Shown here piece after piece: positions 9,977 to 19,682 of a stretch of DNA of 64,000 nt. A model generated the notes under the pieces. That model searched no databases, was not told the DNA's origin, and saw nothing but the letters and a program-made list of their open reading frames with translations. The stretch's first letter is position 1; each line of letters begins with the position of its first letter. The position numbers were made by a program, and so were the translations under genes. The stretch is from Beta vulgaris subsp. vulgaris (lineage: Eukaryota; Streptophyta; Magnoliopsida; Caryophyllales; Amaranthaceae), in NCBI RefSeq assembly GCF_026745355.1, contig NC_079209.1:39003505-39067504 (forward strand). Direction: 5' to 3'.

Positions 9977-10631
9977 TGTTTATGCCAAATTCTGATCAGG
10001 CAGAACTTAGCTGAGGATCTACAGCTAATGGAGATGCAGCTACAAACAACAAAAGATACTAGCTACGGAATTAAAAGAGAATGCAAAGCAAAGGCAAAGA
10101 CACCAAGAAATGGTGACGCGGAAAACCCCAGGAAGAGGGTAAAAACCGCGGGTGGAATTGAGTCCACCAATCCACTATTTGAGAAGATTACAACTTATAG
10201 CTAGCAGCTAGCAGCTTAGAGCTTGTGCTAAATACACTTGAGAATATTGTAAATGTAGAAGAGAGAAAGAATGTAAGTAAGTGCAATGTAAAGACTTGTC
10301 TTGTACAGAGAGTTACTCCCTTCTATTTATACTAATACAATTGTATAACGTTACTCCTTATTTGAACGTTGCATAACTAACTTCCCTACGAAAGTGCCAC
10401 AACTCCTAGAATCTAGGGAGATCTCTTCTTCTGCTGACTAACCACTTCCTCCTATTTCTTTGGCGTAACGTCACTTATTTTGACTTGGTCTTGATCAGTA
10501 TCCAATGCTCTTTCAACTGAATTTATTCAACTCCCTTCGTCTCTGCTTGCTGTAGCTGCTACCTGATAATCCCTAGCTGGGACAGATGCATAACCTGCAG
10601 GTTCAGCTTAGGAAATTTTTAGGACATAACA
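9977..10631 (-). repeat. G2 5' LTR
   Basis: This 655-bp LTR is the promoter copy for minus-strand transcription. A TATA box (TATAAATAG on the minus strand) is at 10,323-10,331. The outer end is followed by the ATGAG duplication at 10,632-10,636, after which the interrupted G1 RT frame resumes. Confidence 0.95.
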
Positions 10632-11100
10632 ATGAGCCTTTGAAAGGTGGCTGGCGCGTTCCTCAGGCCGAAGGGCATCCGAAGCCAGCAATACAACCCT
10701 TTTTCAGTAATGAAAGAGGTTTTATCCTGATCGTCCGGCCACACGGGAATCTGGTGGAAGCTTGAGTAGGCGTCCATGAAACTAAGCAGTGCATGTCCAG
10801 CTGTAGAATCAACCAGCCGGTCAATCTTGGGCAGTGGAAAGCTGTCTTTAGGGCAAGCCTTGTTCAAATCCGTGTAATCAACACACATCCTCCAGGTACC
10901 ATTCGGCTTGGGAACCATTACCACATTTGCCACCCAATCTGGATAATAGGTTTCACGGATAAACTTAGATTTGAGCAGCTTCTGGACCTCTTGGTCAACG
11001 GCCTGATTCCTGGCCGGCCCAAGATGCCTCTTCTTTTGCCGGACTGGCTTCTGCCCCGGCTTAATGTTCAGCTTATGCACTGCAACTTAAGGATCTATCC
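10632..11100 (-). pseudogene. G1 reverse transcriptase, proximal part
   Basis: This is the N-terminal half of the G1 reverse transcriptase. It reads MHKLNIKPGQKPVRQKKRHL, PDWVANVVMVPKPNGTWRMC, VDYTDLNKACPKDSFPLPKI (first catalytic aspartate) and LRMPFGLRNAPATFQRLI. It stops at the insertion point of G2 just before the catalytic YxDD box. The missing part is found at 1,305 and leftward. A stop at 11,090 separates it from the protease frame, so pol was already damaged or carries an error here. Confidence 0.9.
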
Positions 11101-11135
11101 CTGGCATTTCCTCCACAGTATAGGCGAAAACATCT

Positions 11136-12089
11136 TCAAATTCGAGAAAGCAGCGCGACCAAGGCTTCTGTGATTTCAGACCTCAGGACGGACCCAATCT
11201 TCAATGTCCTCTCCGGACGTTCTGGCCTTAAGCAGATTTCCACTGGGCTTTCTACTGGCTCTGGACGTTTTAGTCCCAAGCTCAAAATTGCCATAACCTC
11301 TTCGGATGAATTCTTTTCTTCTTTAATAGCCAAACACCTCCTTTTCTTGCTGGGTAAGAGCATTGACGGCTTGCCCTCTTGGAGAGGCTTTGCCTGTGCT
11401 TTCTCTACCTCAGCTATCTGGCCTTTCACTTTCTCAACCGGCTCTTCCTCTGTGGCCTTTGGCCGCTCTGCTTTCTCCTTCCAGGACGATGGTTTTAATG
11501 TAGTAAGATAGCATTCTCTTGCCGCTTGCTGGTCTCCATACAAGGACCCAATTTTCCCGTGATCACATTCAAATTTCATGAGCATCAAGTGAGTAACTAT
11601 GACAGCTTTGATCTGATTTAAGGTAGGTCGTCCGAGGATGACGTTGTATGCCGTCAGATCTCGTACTATCAGGAACTTCACAAAAAGCGTTCTTGCAGCT
11701 TCTTTGTCTCCAACTCTAACGGGTAGGGTAACCGTCCCCATAGGATGAATTACTCCCCCTCCGAAACCAATGATCGGATGATTTACTGGAACCAATTCTT
11801 TTTCATCAAACCTTAATCTTGAAAGACAATCTGCGCTGATGATGTCGGTGGAACTTCCTGTGTCAATCAGGATCCGTCGCACCCTTAGATTAGCAATCTT
11901 CATTTCCACCACCAGCGGGTCGTCATGAGGGGTTCTTATCTTTCCCCTATCCTGCTCACTGACCACTATCTTGGGGAAAGGATCAGCCTCTGACTGATTG
12001 GTGAGCATCACCTGGCTGAGTTCTCTCAGATAGTTTTTATGGCCGCGAGTTGTTGGTCCTCCAGCCGCGAATCCCCCAGATATTACCAT
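11136..12089 (-). pseudogene. G1 aspartic protease region
   Basis: The 317-residue frame encodes the retroviral-type protease: RVRRILIDTGSSTDIISADC with the catalytic aspartate, GFGGGVIHPMGTVTLPVRVG, and DLTAYNVILGRPTLNQIKAV. A long charged linker toward RT follows (KWKEKAERPKATEEEPVEKV-like). It would cut the Gag-Pol polyprotein. It lies between gag (12,132 and up) and RT (11,080 and down) in the usual order. The catalytic box is intact. Confidence 0.9.
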
Positions 12090-12131
12090 TACAACATCTT
12101 CATCAGTACTTTCGTCATCTTTCCTTCTTCC

Positions 12132-13834
12132 TTAACGATTATCTTTTTTCTGGAATTTCCTTCCTGACAAAGGTAAATAAGAGTTCATTTTTCCCTTTCG
12201 GGCCAAATCCTCCAACGCTCTCTTGAGATGCTTGCACTCATTCGTCTCATGACCACAATCCTTGTGGAAATGACAGTATTTACTTTTGTCCCTATTTCTG
12301 TAGGGTGTTTTCATCTCCGTCGGTGCCTTCAGTTCATGCTGATCTTTAATTTCCATGAGAATGAAATACTGATCTTTGTTGAACTCTATGGGCTCAACGA
12401 GGCTGCCGGCTCTGACCTCCTGCTCCTCTTGGACGAGGTGGTCATTGAATCATCGCCCAAGTTTCAGCTTTCTTAGGGAGACTCTTTTTTGGCTGGACTG
12501 CCTCTTAGCTTTCTTACCTCCGGCTGTTTGGCTTCTGCACAAACTTCCGTGGCATGAATGAAGCTTCGGCTTCCTTCAGAGCTTCGTTAAGGTTGTTATT
12601 TTCTTCTTCACCAAATTAAACTTAAAGCTGCCCGGTCTTAAACCTCGGATGAAGGCGTCAAATGCCACTCCGGCATTCAGATTCTGGATCTGCAATGCTT
12701 CCAGGTTAAACCTTTTCACATAACTTCTTAAGGCTTCTTTAGGCCCTGCATATATCTTCCTAAATGCATACTTGTCTTTTGTTCTTGACGGTTTGCCACA
12801 AAATGGCTGGTGAACAAGATACTAAGCTCAGTGAAATTGTTCACTGAGTTAGGAGGTAAATTGTTGAACCACTTCTGCGCCACTCCCTTAAATGTGGGTG
12901 GAAAGTTCTTACACCAAGTAGCATCGTCAACACCCTGAACATACATCTGGTGCTTGTAAGCTAACAAATGATCTTCTGGATCTGTTGTACCATCAAAAGG
13001 CTCGATCGTCGGGAGTTTAACCTTTGGGAAAGGAGAAGACTCCATGATTCTAACCGAAAAAGGGGTCGGCCAGTTAATCTGAAGTGCCCCAGCCTGACCC
13101 TCAGTGGGTATGTACTCCCTGCGGTACTCCTTCAATACTGGGTTTGAAGTGGTGTTGGCTAAGGCCTGACGCCTATACACCATGGGCTGCAAAATTGTCT
13201 TCTCTTGCCTTGGCTGAAAAGCTGAAGGTCCATGACTTCTTCCTGTTGTTTTAGATGGAATTCTTAATGACGGATCTTTCATGTAAGGAGTAGACCCGGA
13301 GGCTGAACGATGAAGAGGGCAGCACTCTCTTGGCCTCCAGGTACACTCTAGCGTATGTCTCCATTTTGTGACCAGCGGGAGGAATATTATCTCCTGGACG
13401 GACAACCAGCTTCCAGTCCATCTTCCTCCTTGACTCACTAACAGCTGGCTGCTTTCCCTTAGAAGGGGCCTGGACAACTCTGGCCGAGGTGGCCGCCTAG
13501 TCCCTGGACGACCCTCTTGAGACCTTCCTTTTAGTGGCTCCGCAGCCTCTCCCCCTGGACATATCTAAAAGAACAACATATTGTTCTTGATCTGCTCTTC
13601 CACGACAGCGGCCATTCTGGTCTGGAAGTCGTTTAAGACAGTCTCCAAGTGACCAGCTGTCACTGGACGATCAAGGTTTTCCTGGATGACAGGGGTCACA
13701 GTCCTTCCCTGAAGATGAACGGCAGCATGGTGCATGTCCCGTCCTCGGGGTGGCCTCTCGTCATCCACAGTATCCTCTACTTGAACCCTGAAACTTCTAT
13801 TCCTTGCCACGTTTGATGAGTGATTATCCGTCAT
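12132..13834 (-). pseudogene. G1 gag
   Basis: The start at 13,834 (MTDNHSSNVARNRSFRVQ) lies 30 bp inside the primer-binding site. The first frame ends at 13,565. A second (13,477-12,728) carries the gag core: PFPKVKLPTIEPFDGTTDPE, DHLLAYKHQMYVQGVDDATW and FKGVAQKWFNNLPPNSVNNF. A third (12,356-12,132) carries the zinc knuckle YCHFHKDCGHETNECKHLKR. The pieces are in order but in different frames, so at least two frameshifts are present. The family is Retrotrans_gag as found in Tat elements. Confidence 0.85.
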
Positions 13835-13842
13835 TGTTGCGT

Positions 13843-13863
13843 CTCCCCACAGACGGCGCCAAA
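13843..13863 (-). promoter_or_regulatory. G1 primer-binding site
   Basis: The minus strand reads TTTGGCGCCGTCTGTGGGGA directly inside the 5' LTR. This wording is usual for Tat-lineage elements. It defines the inner border of the LTR and the direction of the element. Confidence 0.85.
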
Positions 13864-14492
13864 TGTTACGTAGTACGAAACTAGTAAACTAATACAATAA
13901 TTCTCAATTTTGGTTTCTTGATTTGGAGACTTGTGCAACAATGATTGGGCTCGAATCCCGGTACAGACCTCTGATCAGCAACCTGCAAAAAGGGACCACC
14001 CTAGAGGTTAGGATGGTATTTCCCCCTCCGATGCTTAAGTCAGATATCAGGGATATGAAGGAACTTTTAGAGAGAGAAAGTAGAGAGAGAGAGAGAGAAT
14101 ATATGGTAGAATAACAGTACTATGCTCTGAAAAACGTACCTTTCCCCTGATTTCAAGGACTATTTATACTGTTTGAAATGACTGTTGTACCTTGATGTCA
14201 CCCTAATTAGAGAGCATCTGATTGGCTAAGCAGTAAAGTGGTGACACGTGGCAAGTACTGATTGGTTAGTACACCTCACCTTTATACAGGAGTATAAGAG
14301 GTTTTAGCTGGGCCTAAGTACAAATTTGGGCCATAAGAGTGGTTTTAGTACAACTTTTTCCTCAGAAAAGTGTACTTTAGCCCACATAATTCTTTTGACC
14401 CATGTACTTTACTTTCATAAACATGTGCCACATGTATGGCTAGGATGAAGCCACGTGTCATCTTGGTAGCCCTTGATTTTTAGGCTACAACA
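13864..14492 (-). repeat. G1 5' LTR
   Basis: The inferred 629-bp LTR starts on the minus strand with TGTTGTAGCC and ends CTACGTAACA next to the primer-binding site. A TATA box (TATAAATAG, minus strand) lies at 14,160-14,168. A short AG-rich run (about 14,068-14,098) lies in its transcribed part. The partner LTR would be left of the window, so the target duplication (perhaps ATAAT at 14,493-14,497) cannot be confirmed. Confidence 0.8.
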
Positions 14493-15884
14493 ATAATGAT
14501 AATAAATCTATATGGGATACTCCTATATCAGTTCCAATGTTTCCTGTGAATGTAGTATGGTCCTTGCACTAATGAAAAGTTAGAAGCTTCCACTGATTTG
14601 AGTATGTGTTGGCTTCATTTCTTGTTATGGCCTTTTTTACCTGTAGATGATATCATAGCTAGTTGTTGTTCTAGAAAAAAAGGTCAGCTAATAGATGTCG
14701 TGTAGATGGAGTCCACCCGTCTGAGTGTTCATATGTCTGTTTACTTCATTTCTTAGTTTTTACTACCGCTCTCAGTTTCTTGAAGAAGAAAAAATATAGC
14801 AATTTATGCTTATCAATCACTGCCTTTCCTGCTTCAATCTGAGTAACTACATCTTGAACCTTTCAGCTCTGTTTCTCCAATGTCTTTAAATGCTTGATGC
14901 TTTATTGAGACCACCACTCTCTTGTTCGAGTTACCACAGAAAGGATTAGTTGCTCTTGGTAGTTTAGTCACTTGGACACATGTCGAATGTATATTGTTGA
15001 TGTTGAAAATAGAATGTGGGTTGTTTTGTCAGCCAGGGTAAATTATTTTATGCTCATGTTACCTATTTTTTGGGATATATTACATGTGCTAATTATAATT
15101 TTGGTCTTATTTTTCATCTTTTAAGTACTCGAAAATAATAATAAAGTCCAACAGATCAAGAACAAGAGGACACTATTTGAGGCTTCAAATTGCCTACCAT
15201 CATTGTTTTGCTAGATCTTAGTATTAGTTAGTTTTGTAAGGCTACAACTACATTTTTAGTGTGTTCTAAATTTGCGGTATTTTTAGTAACATATTAGTTA
15301 TGAAGTATTATTGATGAACGTGTGTAGGAATTTTAATTATACGAACTACGTTTATGATTTATGATAACATATACATTGTTCGAAGTATTTTTATGTAATC
15401 TTCAATTCCATTGTTGACTTTATATTCTAAATTACTATATATTATATTATTACTGTATTATTATATATAATTATTTGTTAATTAATTAATTATGAAAAAA
15501 GTATTAAAAGAGTCAATACAAAATCTAGACGCTTTTCCTTGTCAAAAACTTATGACAAATATAAGAATAATTTTCCAGCCAAATTTCTCTCAACACTAAA
15601 AGGCGTCGTGACTAATTGTAGTCGACAAAAAGCGTCTCGAATTAGGACACTTTAAAGCGTTTATAAATTAATTGATGGCACCCCCACTAACCAATGTGGC
15701 GACGGCTATACAGGTAAGGGGGACGATGTACAGCGACGCCAATGGCGACGCTTTTTGGTGACGCGAATTACCGACTAATTCTGCTCGACGCTTTTTGGCA
15801 GCGTCGAGAGCAAATTTCGCGACGCTTTTAAGCTTCGCCAAATCTGCCAAAAAGCTTCTAGGCAACACGCCTATTCTAGTAGTG
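14493..15884. mobile_element. CACTA-1: right part of a CACTA (En/Spm) transposon
   Basis: The right end reads ATTCTAGTAGTG at 15,873-15,884, the inverse of a CACTACTAGAAT terminus. Before it (about 15,525-15,870) the sequence is GC-richer and full of short direct and inverted copies of GCGACGCTTTTTGG-like units. This is the sub-terminal repeat structure of CACTA elements, where transposase binds. The inner stretch 14,493-15,490 is AT-rich without a gene and is assigned here only by position. The left end is not in the window, because the G1 retrotransposon is inserted and extends beyond base 1. Confidence 0.7.
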
Positions 15885-17718
15885 AACTCATCATCTTATC
15901 AGTTTTAGCATCTAAAGTCCAGTGAAGGTGATTTTAGAACTTAATCATATGTTGAGAAGGAATACATACTTCATTTACCCAACCACACTTATCTGAATGA
16001 ACTTGTTCCTGTCTCTTAGAACCAAAAGCAGAAGATGGTTTAGGTGGAGGAACTGGGGTGGTTTCTTGTGAAGGACCACCTATTCCTGGAAGAGAAACAG
16101 ATGGGGAGGTGGTAGTGTAAATGGAAGGAAGAAAATGTGGTGGTGGAGGAAGGTCAGTATATGTAGAGGAGAAAGGGTTGGTTTCATTCATCTCAACGTT
16201 AACTATTCAAACTTGGAAGGAACAGAGAAGGATGATGGAGAGATGGAAGAGATGTTAGTGAGGGGCACATGTACTTTTGGTGAGGGTGGAGGAGTTGGTT
16301 CCTTAGTTGAGTTGTGATCTTGTTCTCAACCAGATGGACTAAAGGAGACTCCTTATTTGAAGGATCGGGGACCGTTTGAGCAATTTTCAATCTTGTGCTT
16401 TGTGTAACTCTTTTAGGAACGGGAGGGGTAGGCTTTATAGCAACAGTTTTGCGCCGCTTGGGATTTTGTTCCTTTGGTTCTGTGGGGGTAGGAACTTGTT
16501 CCTCCAGTATGATTTCAACTGGTTCCTCTTCCACTGCCCTAGGCAGTTTCCTCATGTGAGAGGAACTAGGAGCAATTCTCCCTAGAGTTAAAACTCCCTC
16601 TTGCACAGAGAGATCCAAACCATGCAAAGTTTTTCATTTAGAATATTACCTTGTTTTATTCCTAATGTTGGTCAACCAGTAGTTTTCACTTTAAAGTGAG
16701 TAAGAAGAGAAGTGATCAATGCACCATGGCCAACAACAAAATGATTTTCAATACAATGCGTGAGATGTTGGATAAAAAGGGAAGGAAAGTTTATTTGAAA
16801 GTTTATTTGATCAAGACAAAACGTGTAACACATATCTAAGAGACCCACCTCATTCCTCTTCTCAGTTCGAGGAATGAGTGCTCTCCGAACAAGATTAAAC
16901 AGAATTTTGTCAACAGGAGAAAGAAGGTTGTGATTTATTTTGTTTTAGCCAGCAGTTCCCCCAAAGGATTCAACAATCTTATCTTGAGGGAAGTTGGCAA
17001 AGGCGACAGTTCATTTCCTCTTAAAATACACATCAGTTCCTTTACAAGGAACTTCCCATATTTTTGTTAACGTTTCTTGAGAAAATTTTATTTCCTTCCC
17101 CCTAATTGCAGTAGTACATATTCCATCAGTGTTGATGAAATTTGTACAAAATTCATCCATAGCTAAAGGAACTAAGGCATTATTAAATGCGGTTTCAAAC
17201 AGGTATTCCATACGTTGTTCCTTTAGTATGTCGGTTAATTCATTGAATATCACTTCCTTGACCCAATCCAAATCAACACAAAATCCTAAAACATACTTTG
17301 ATTCACTTCTTTCCACTCGTTTCTTGGAGAAAGAAGCAACAGTTCCTTTGGAAGGAACTGGTGTAGTTTCTTCTTCCCCCTTAACTTGTTCCAGGGATTC
17401 TTCTTCATCATCTTCCCCAATTAGTTTTCTTCTTCTCACACTTCTTCTAGGTGACTCCAATTTTTGTTCTTCTACCACCATTGTTGTTTCTTGAGATGTT
17501 TCGATTTCTAGAGTTTTGGATGGAGACGAGAGGTTTTCCATTTGAGAGGTTTTGGAGGTTTTTATTTTTGGAAAAGGTGAAGTGAGTGAGGTTTTTGCCA
17601 TTTTTTTAAAGGACTTTGGGGTTTTATGGCGTGTGAAGGGGTGTGGGAGATGAATAATAGTGAAGTTGAAGCGACTAAGGAACACGGTTTGGGATGAAAG
17701 AAAAAGAAGAAGATGCAT
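15885..17718 (-). pseudogene. C1 third ORF of a SIRE-like Copia element
   Basis: This ORF lies downstream of pol and in the same direction, as in SIRE/Maximus Copia elements. The 17,718-17,011 frame has a lysine/serine/glutamate-rich N-terminus (SPRRSVRRRKLIGEDDEEES). It then has a folded part: KYVLGFCVDLDWVKEVIFNE, NALVPLAMDEFCTNF, IRGKEIKFSQETLTKIWEVP. In broken frames through 17,010-16,630 it continues with ILFNLVRRALIPRTEKRNEV- and HCIENHFVVGHGALITSLL-like wording. A proline-rich tail follows at 16,627-15,934. The folded part matches the kind of domain called putative plant transposon protein and parallels the C2 ORF at 46,410-47,210. Function is unknown; older literature called such ORFs env-like. 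The CACTA-1 end cuts it at 15,884. Confidence 0.65.
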
Positions 17719-18299
17719 GTAACAGTAAATGAGGAGTTACACGCGTGAAAATTAAAAGGATAAAAACAAAAATAAAAGATAAAAGAAAAAATAAAAGAGA
17801 ATCATGACTTGATTAAATTTGATTCCTATACTTAGTAAACCAATAATACTAATGGTTGAAGTAACGATTAAACCATCATTAATCTCACAGTTGTATAATA
17901 TTATTAAGTATAGGGTTATTTTTGAAACTCAAAAGAAAAACGGTTTATATACAATTGCAATTGTTCCATAGTACAGGGTTACCAGTGGGAATTTCCCTTT
18001 TATTTTTATGGATTTTTTAGTTTTTGGAAAGAAAATAAACTCTAAGGAACTTGTGCTATAGGAATAACTTATGCTAAATATCAACATTCTTCATATTATG
18101 CATGTTTCTTTAACTTAGGAACAATAAGGGGAGTATTATGTGACATTTGTGAGTTGTTTTATTCCTTTGAATCCATGTTCATGTTTTTAACATCTTAATT
18201 TGCAATGGTCTTAGAGAATCAATCACAATCACTTAATATCACGTAGAGTAAGACAAATCAATTCAGAAATGGGAGATTGGAATGAGAACAATTACTTAA
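17719..18299. other. C1 spacer between pol and third ORF
   Basis: No gene is visible. The sequence is AT-rich, with the promoter-like or leader part of the third ORF probably at its left side. A similar non-coding gap of about 550 bp separates pol and the third ORF in C2. Confidence 0.45.
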
Positions 18300-19682
18300 G
18301 TTTTATTAAACCTAACTCAAGCCTTAATTTTTCATATCTATCTCTTTGTAGAGGCTTGGTTAGTATATCAGCAATTTAATTTTCAGTTTAACAAAACTCA
18401 AGTTTAATCAAACCCTTTTCCACATTTTCTTTTAAAAAGTGATGTCTAATATGTATATGCTTAACTCTTGAATGATACACTAGATCTTTTTAAATACTAA
18501 TTGCACTAGTATTATCACAATAAATAGGAACATAATTGAAGTTTATTCCATAGTCACAAAGTTGTTTTATCCAAAGCATTTGAGAGCAACATGCAGCAAC
18601 AACTACATATTCTGCTTAAGCAGTGGATAAAACAACTGTGTTTTGTTTCTCGGTGCTCCAAGAAACTAAACTATGACTAAGAAATTGAACCATACCTTAG
18701 GTGCTTTTCCTATTTATAAGATCTCCAGCATAATCAGCATCCGCATATCCTCTTAACTCAAATGTATCACTTCTTGGATAGAAAAGTCCAAGATCATCAG
18801 TTCCTTTAAGATATCTAAGAATTCTCTTCACGGCAGTTAGATGAGATTCCATTGAATTTGCTTGAAATCTAGCACACAAACCAACACTAAAAGCTATGTT
18901 TGGACGACTAGCAGTTAGAAACAAAATTGAACCAATCATGCCCCTAAACTTCGTTTGATCAACACTTGTGTTCCTATGGAATCTTCATCTAATCTAGTTG
19001 TATCTAATCTAGTTGAAGTTCCCATAGGAGTGTGATTTATCTTTGAGTTTTCAAGGCCATATTTCTTTAACAGTTCTTTTATGTATTTTTGTTGGTGAAT
19101 AATTATTCTTTTTTCAGTTTGCTTAATATGTAACCCAAGAAAGAAATTTAACTCACCCATCATACTCATTTCAAATTCATTACTCATGAGATTTGAGAAT
19201 TCTTTGCATAATGTTTCATTTGTTGCTCCGAAGATAATATCATCAACATATATTTGAACAAGTAATATGTCAGTTCCTTTCGATTTTAGAAACAAGGTTT
19301 TATTCACCTTTCCTCTTTTAAAGTTGTTTCCTAAAAGGAACTTTGATAATCTTTCAACCATGATCTAGACACTTGCTTTAACCCATAAAGAGTCTTGTCA
19401 AGCTTGTAGACATGGTTTCGGAGATCATTGCTTTCAAATCCAGGGGGTTGTTCAACATATACATCTTCATTTAAATAGCCATTTAGAAATACACACTTAA
19501 TATCCATTTGATATAATTTAAATCCCATATAAGCAGCAAATGCAATTAGTATTCTAATGGCTTCTCGTCTAGCAACAGGAGCAAAGGTTTCTTCATAATC
19601 AATTTCTTCTTGTTGATTATAACCTTTTACTACAAGTCTAACTTTGTTCTTTTCATTGATACCTTTAAATTCACTCACTTAA
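18300..19682 (-). pseudogene. C1 Copia reverse transcriptase and RNase H (5'-truncated)
   Basis: Reading leftward from 19,678: [24 protein letters not shown] RT start with [37 protein letters not shown] and [11 protein letters not shown]. The active-site box YVDDIIFGATN lies near 19,245, followed by MMGELNFFLGLHIKQTEKRI. At 18,939-18,697 come SRPNIAFSVGLCARFQANSM and LKGTDDLGLFYP. RNase H wording (NRKST, SWSTEKQNTVVLSTA, CDNTSAISI) continues to about 18,300. These are Ty1/Copia motifs. Gag, protease and integrase are missing: at 19,682 the homology stops sharply, so the element is truncated at its 5' side. Confidence 0.85.

Larger units (their letters stand above)
1306..10631 (-). mobile_element. 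G2: complete Tat-lineage Ty3/Gypsy retrotransposon
   Basis: This is a 9,326-bp element with two nearly identical LTRs (641 and 655 bp), TG...CA ends, a 5-bp duplication and a primer-binding site. On the minus strand it has gag, protease, reverse transcriptase, RNase H, a second RNase H and integrase in the usual Ty3/Gypsy order. Between the integrase end (4,633) and the 3' LTR (1,946) lies a further gene on the plus strand. Pol belongs to the Tat group, judged by the DNGSS protease and the extra RNase H. The element sits in the RT gene of the related element G1. Its ORFs carry several frameshifts, at least some of which may be sequence error. Confidence 0.95.
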
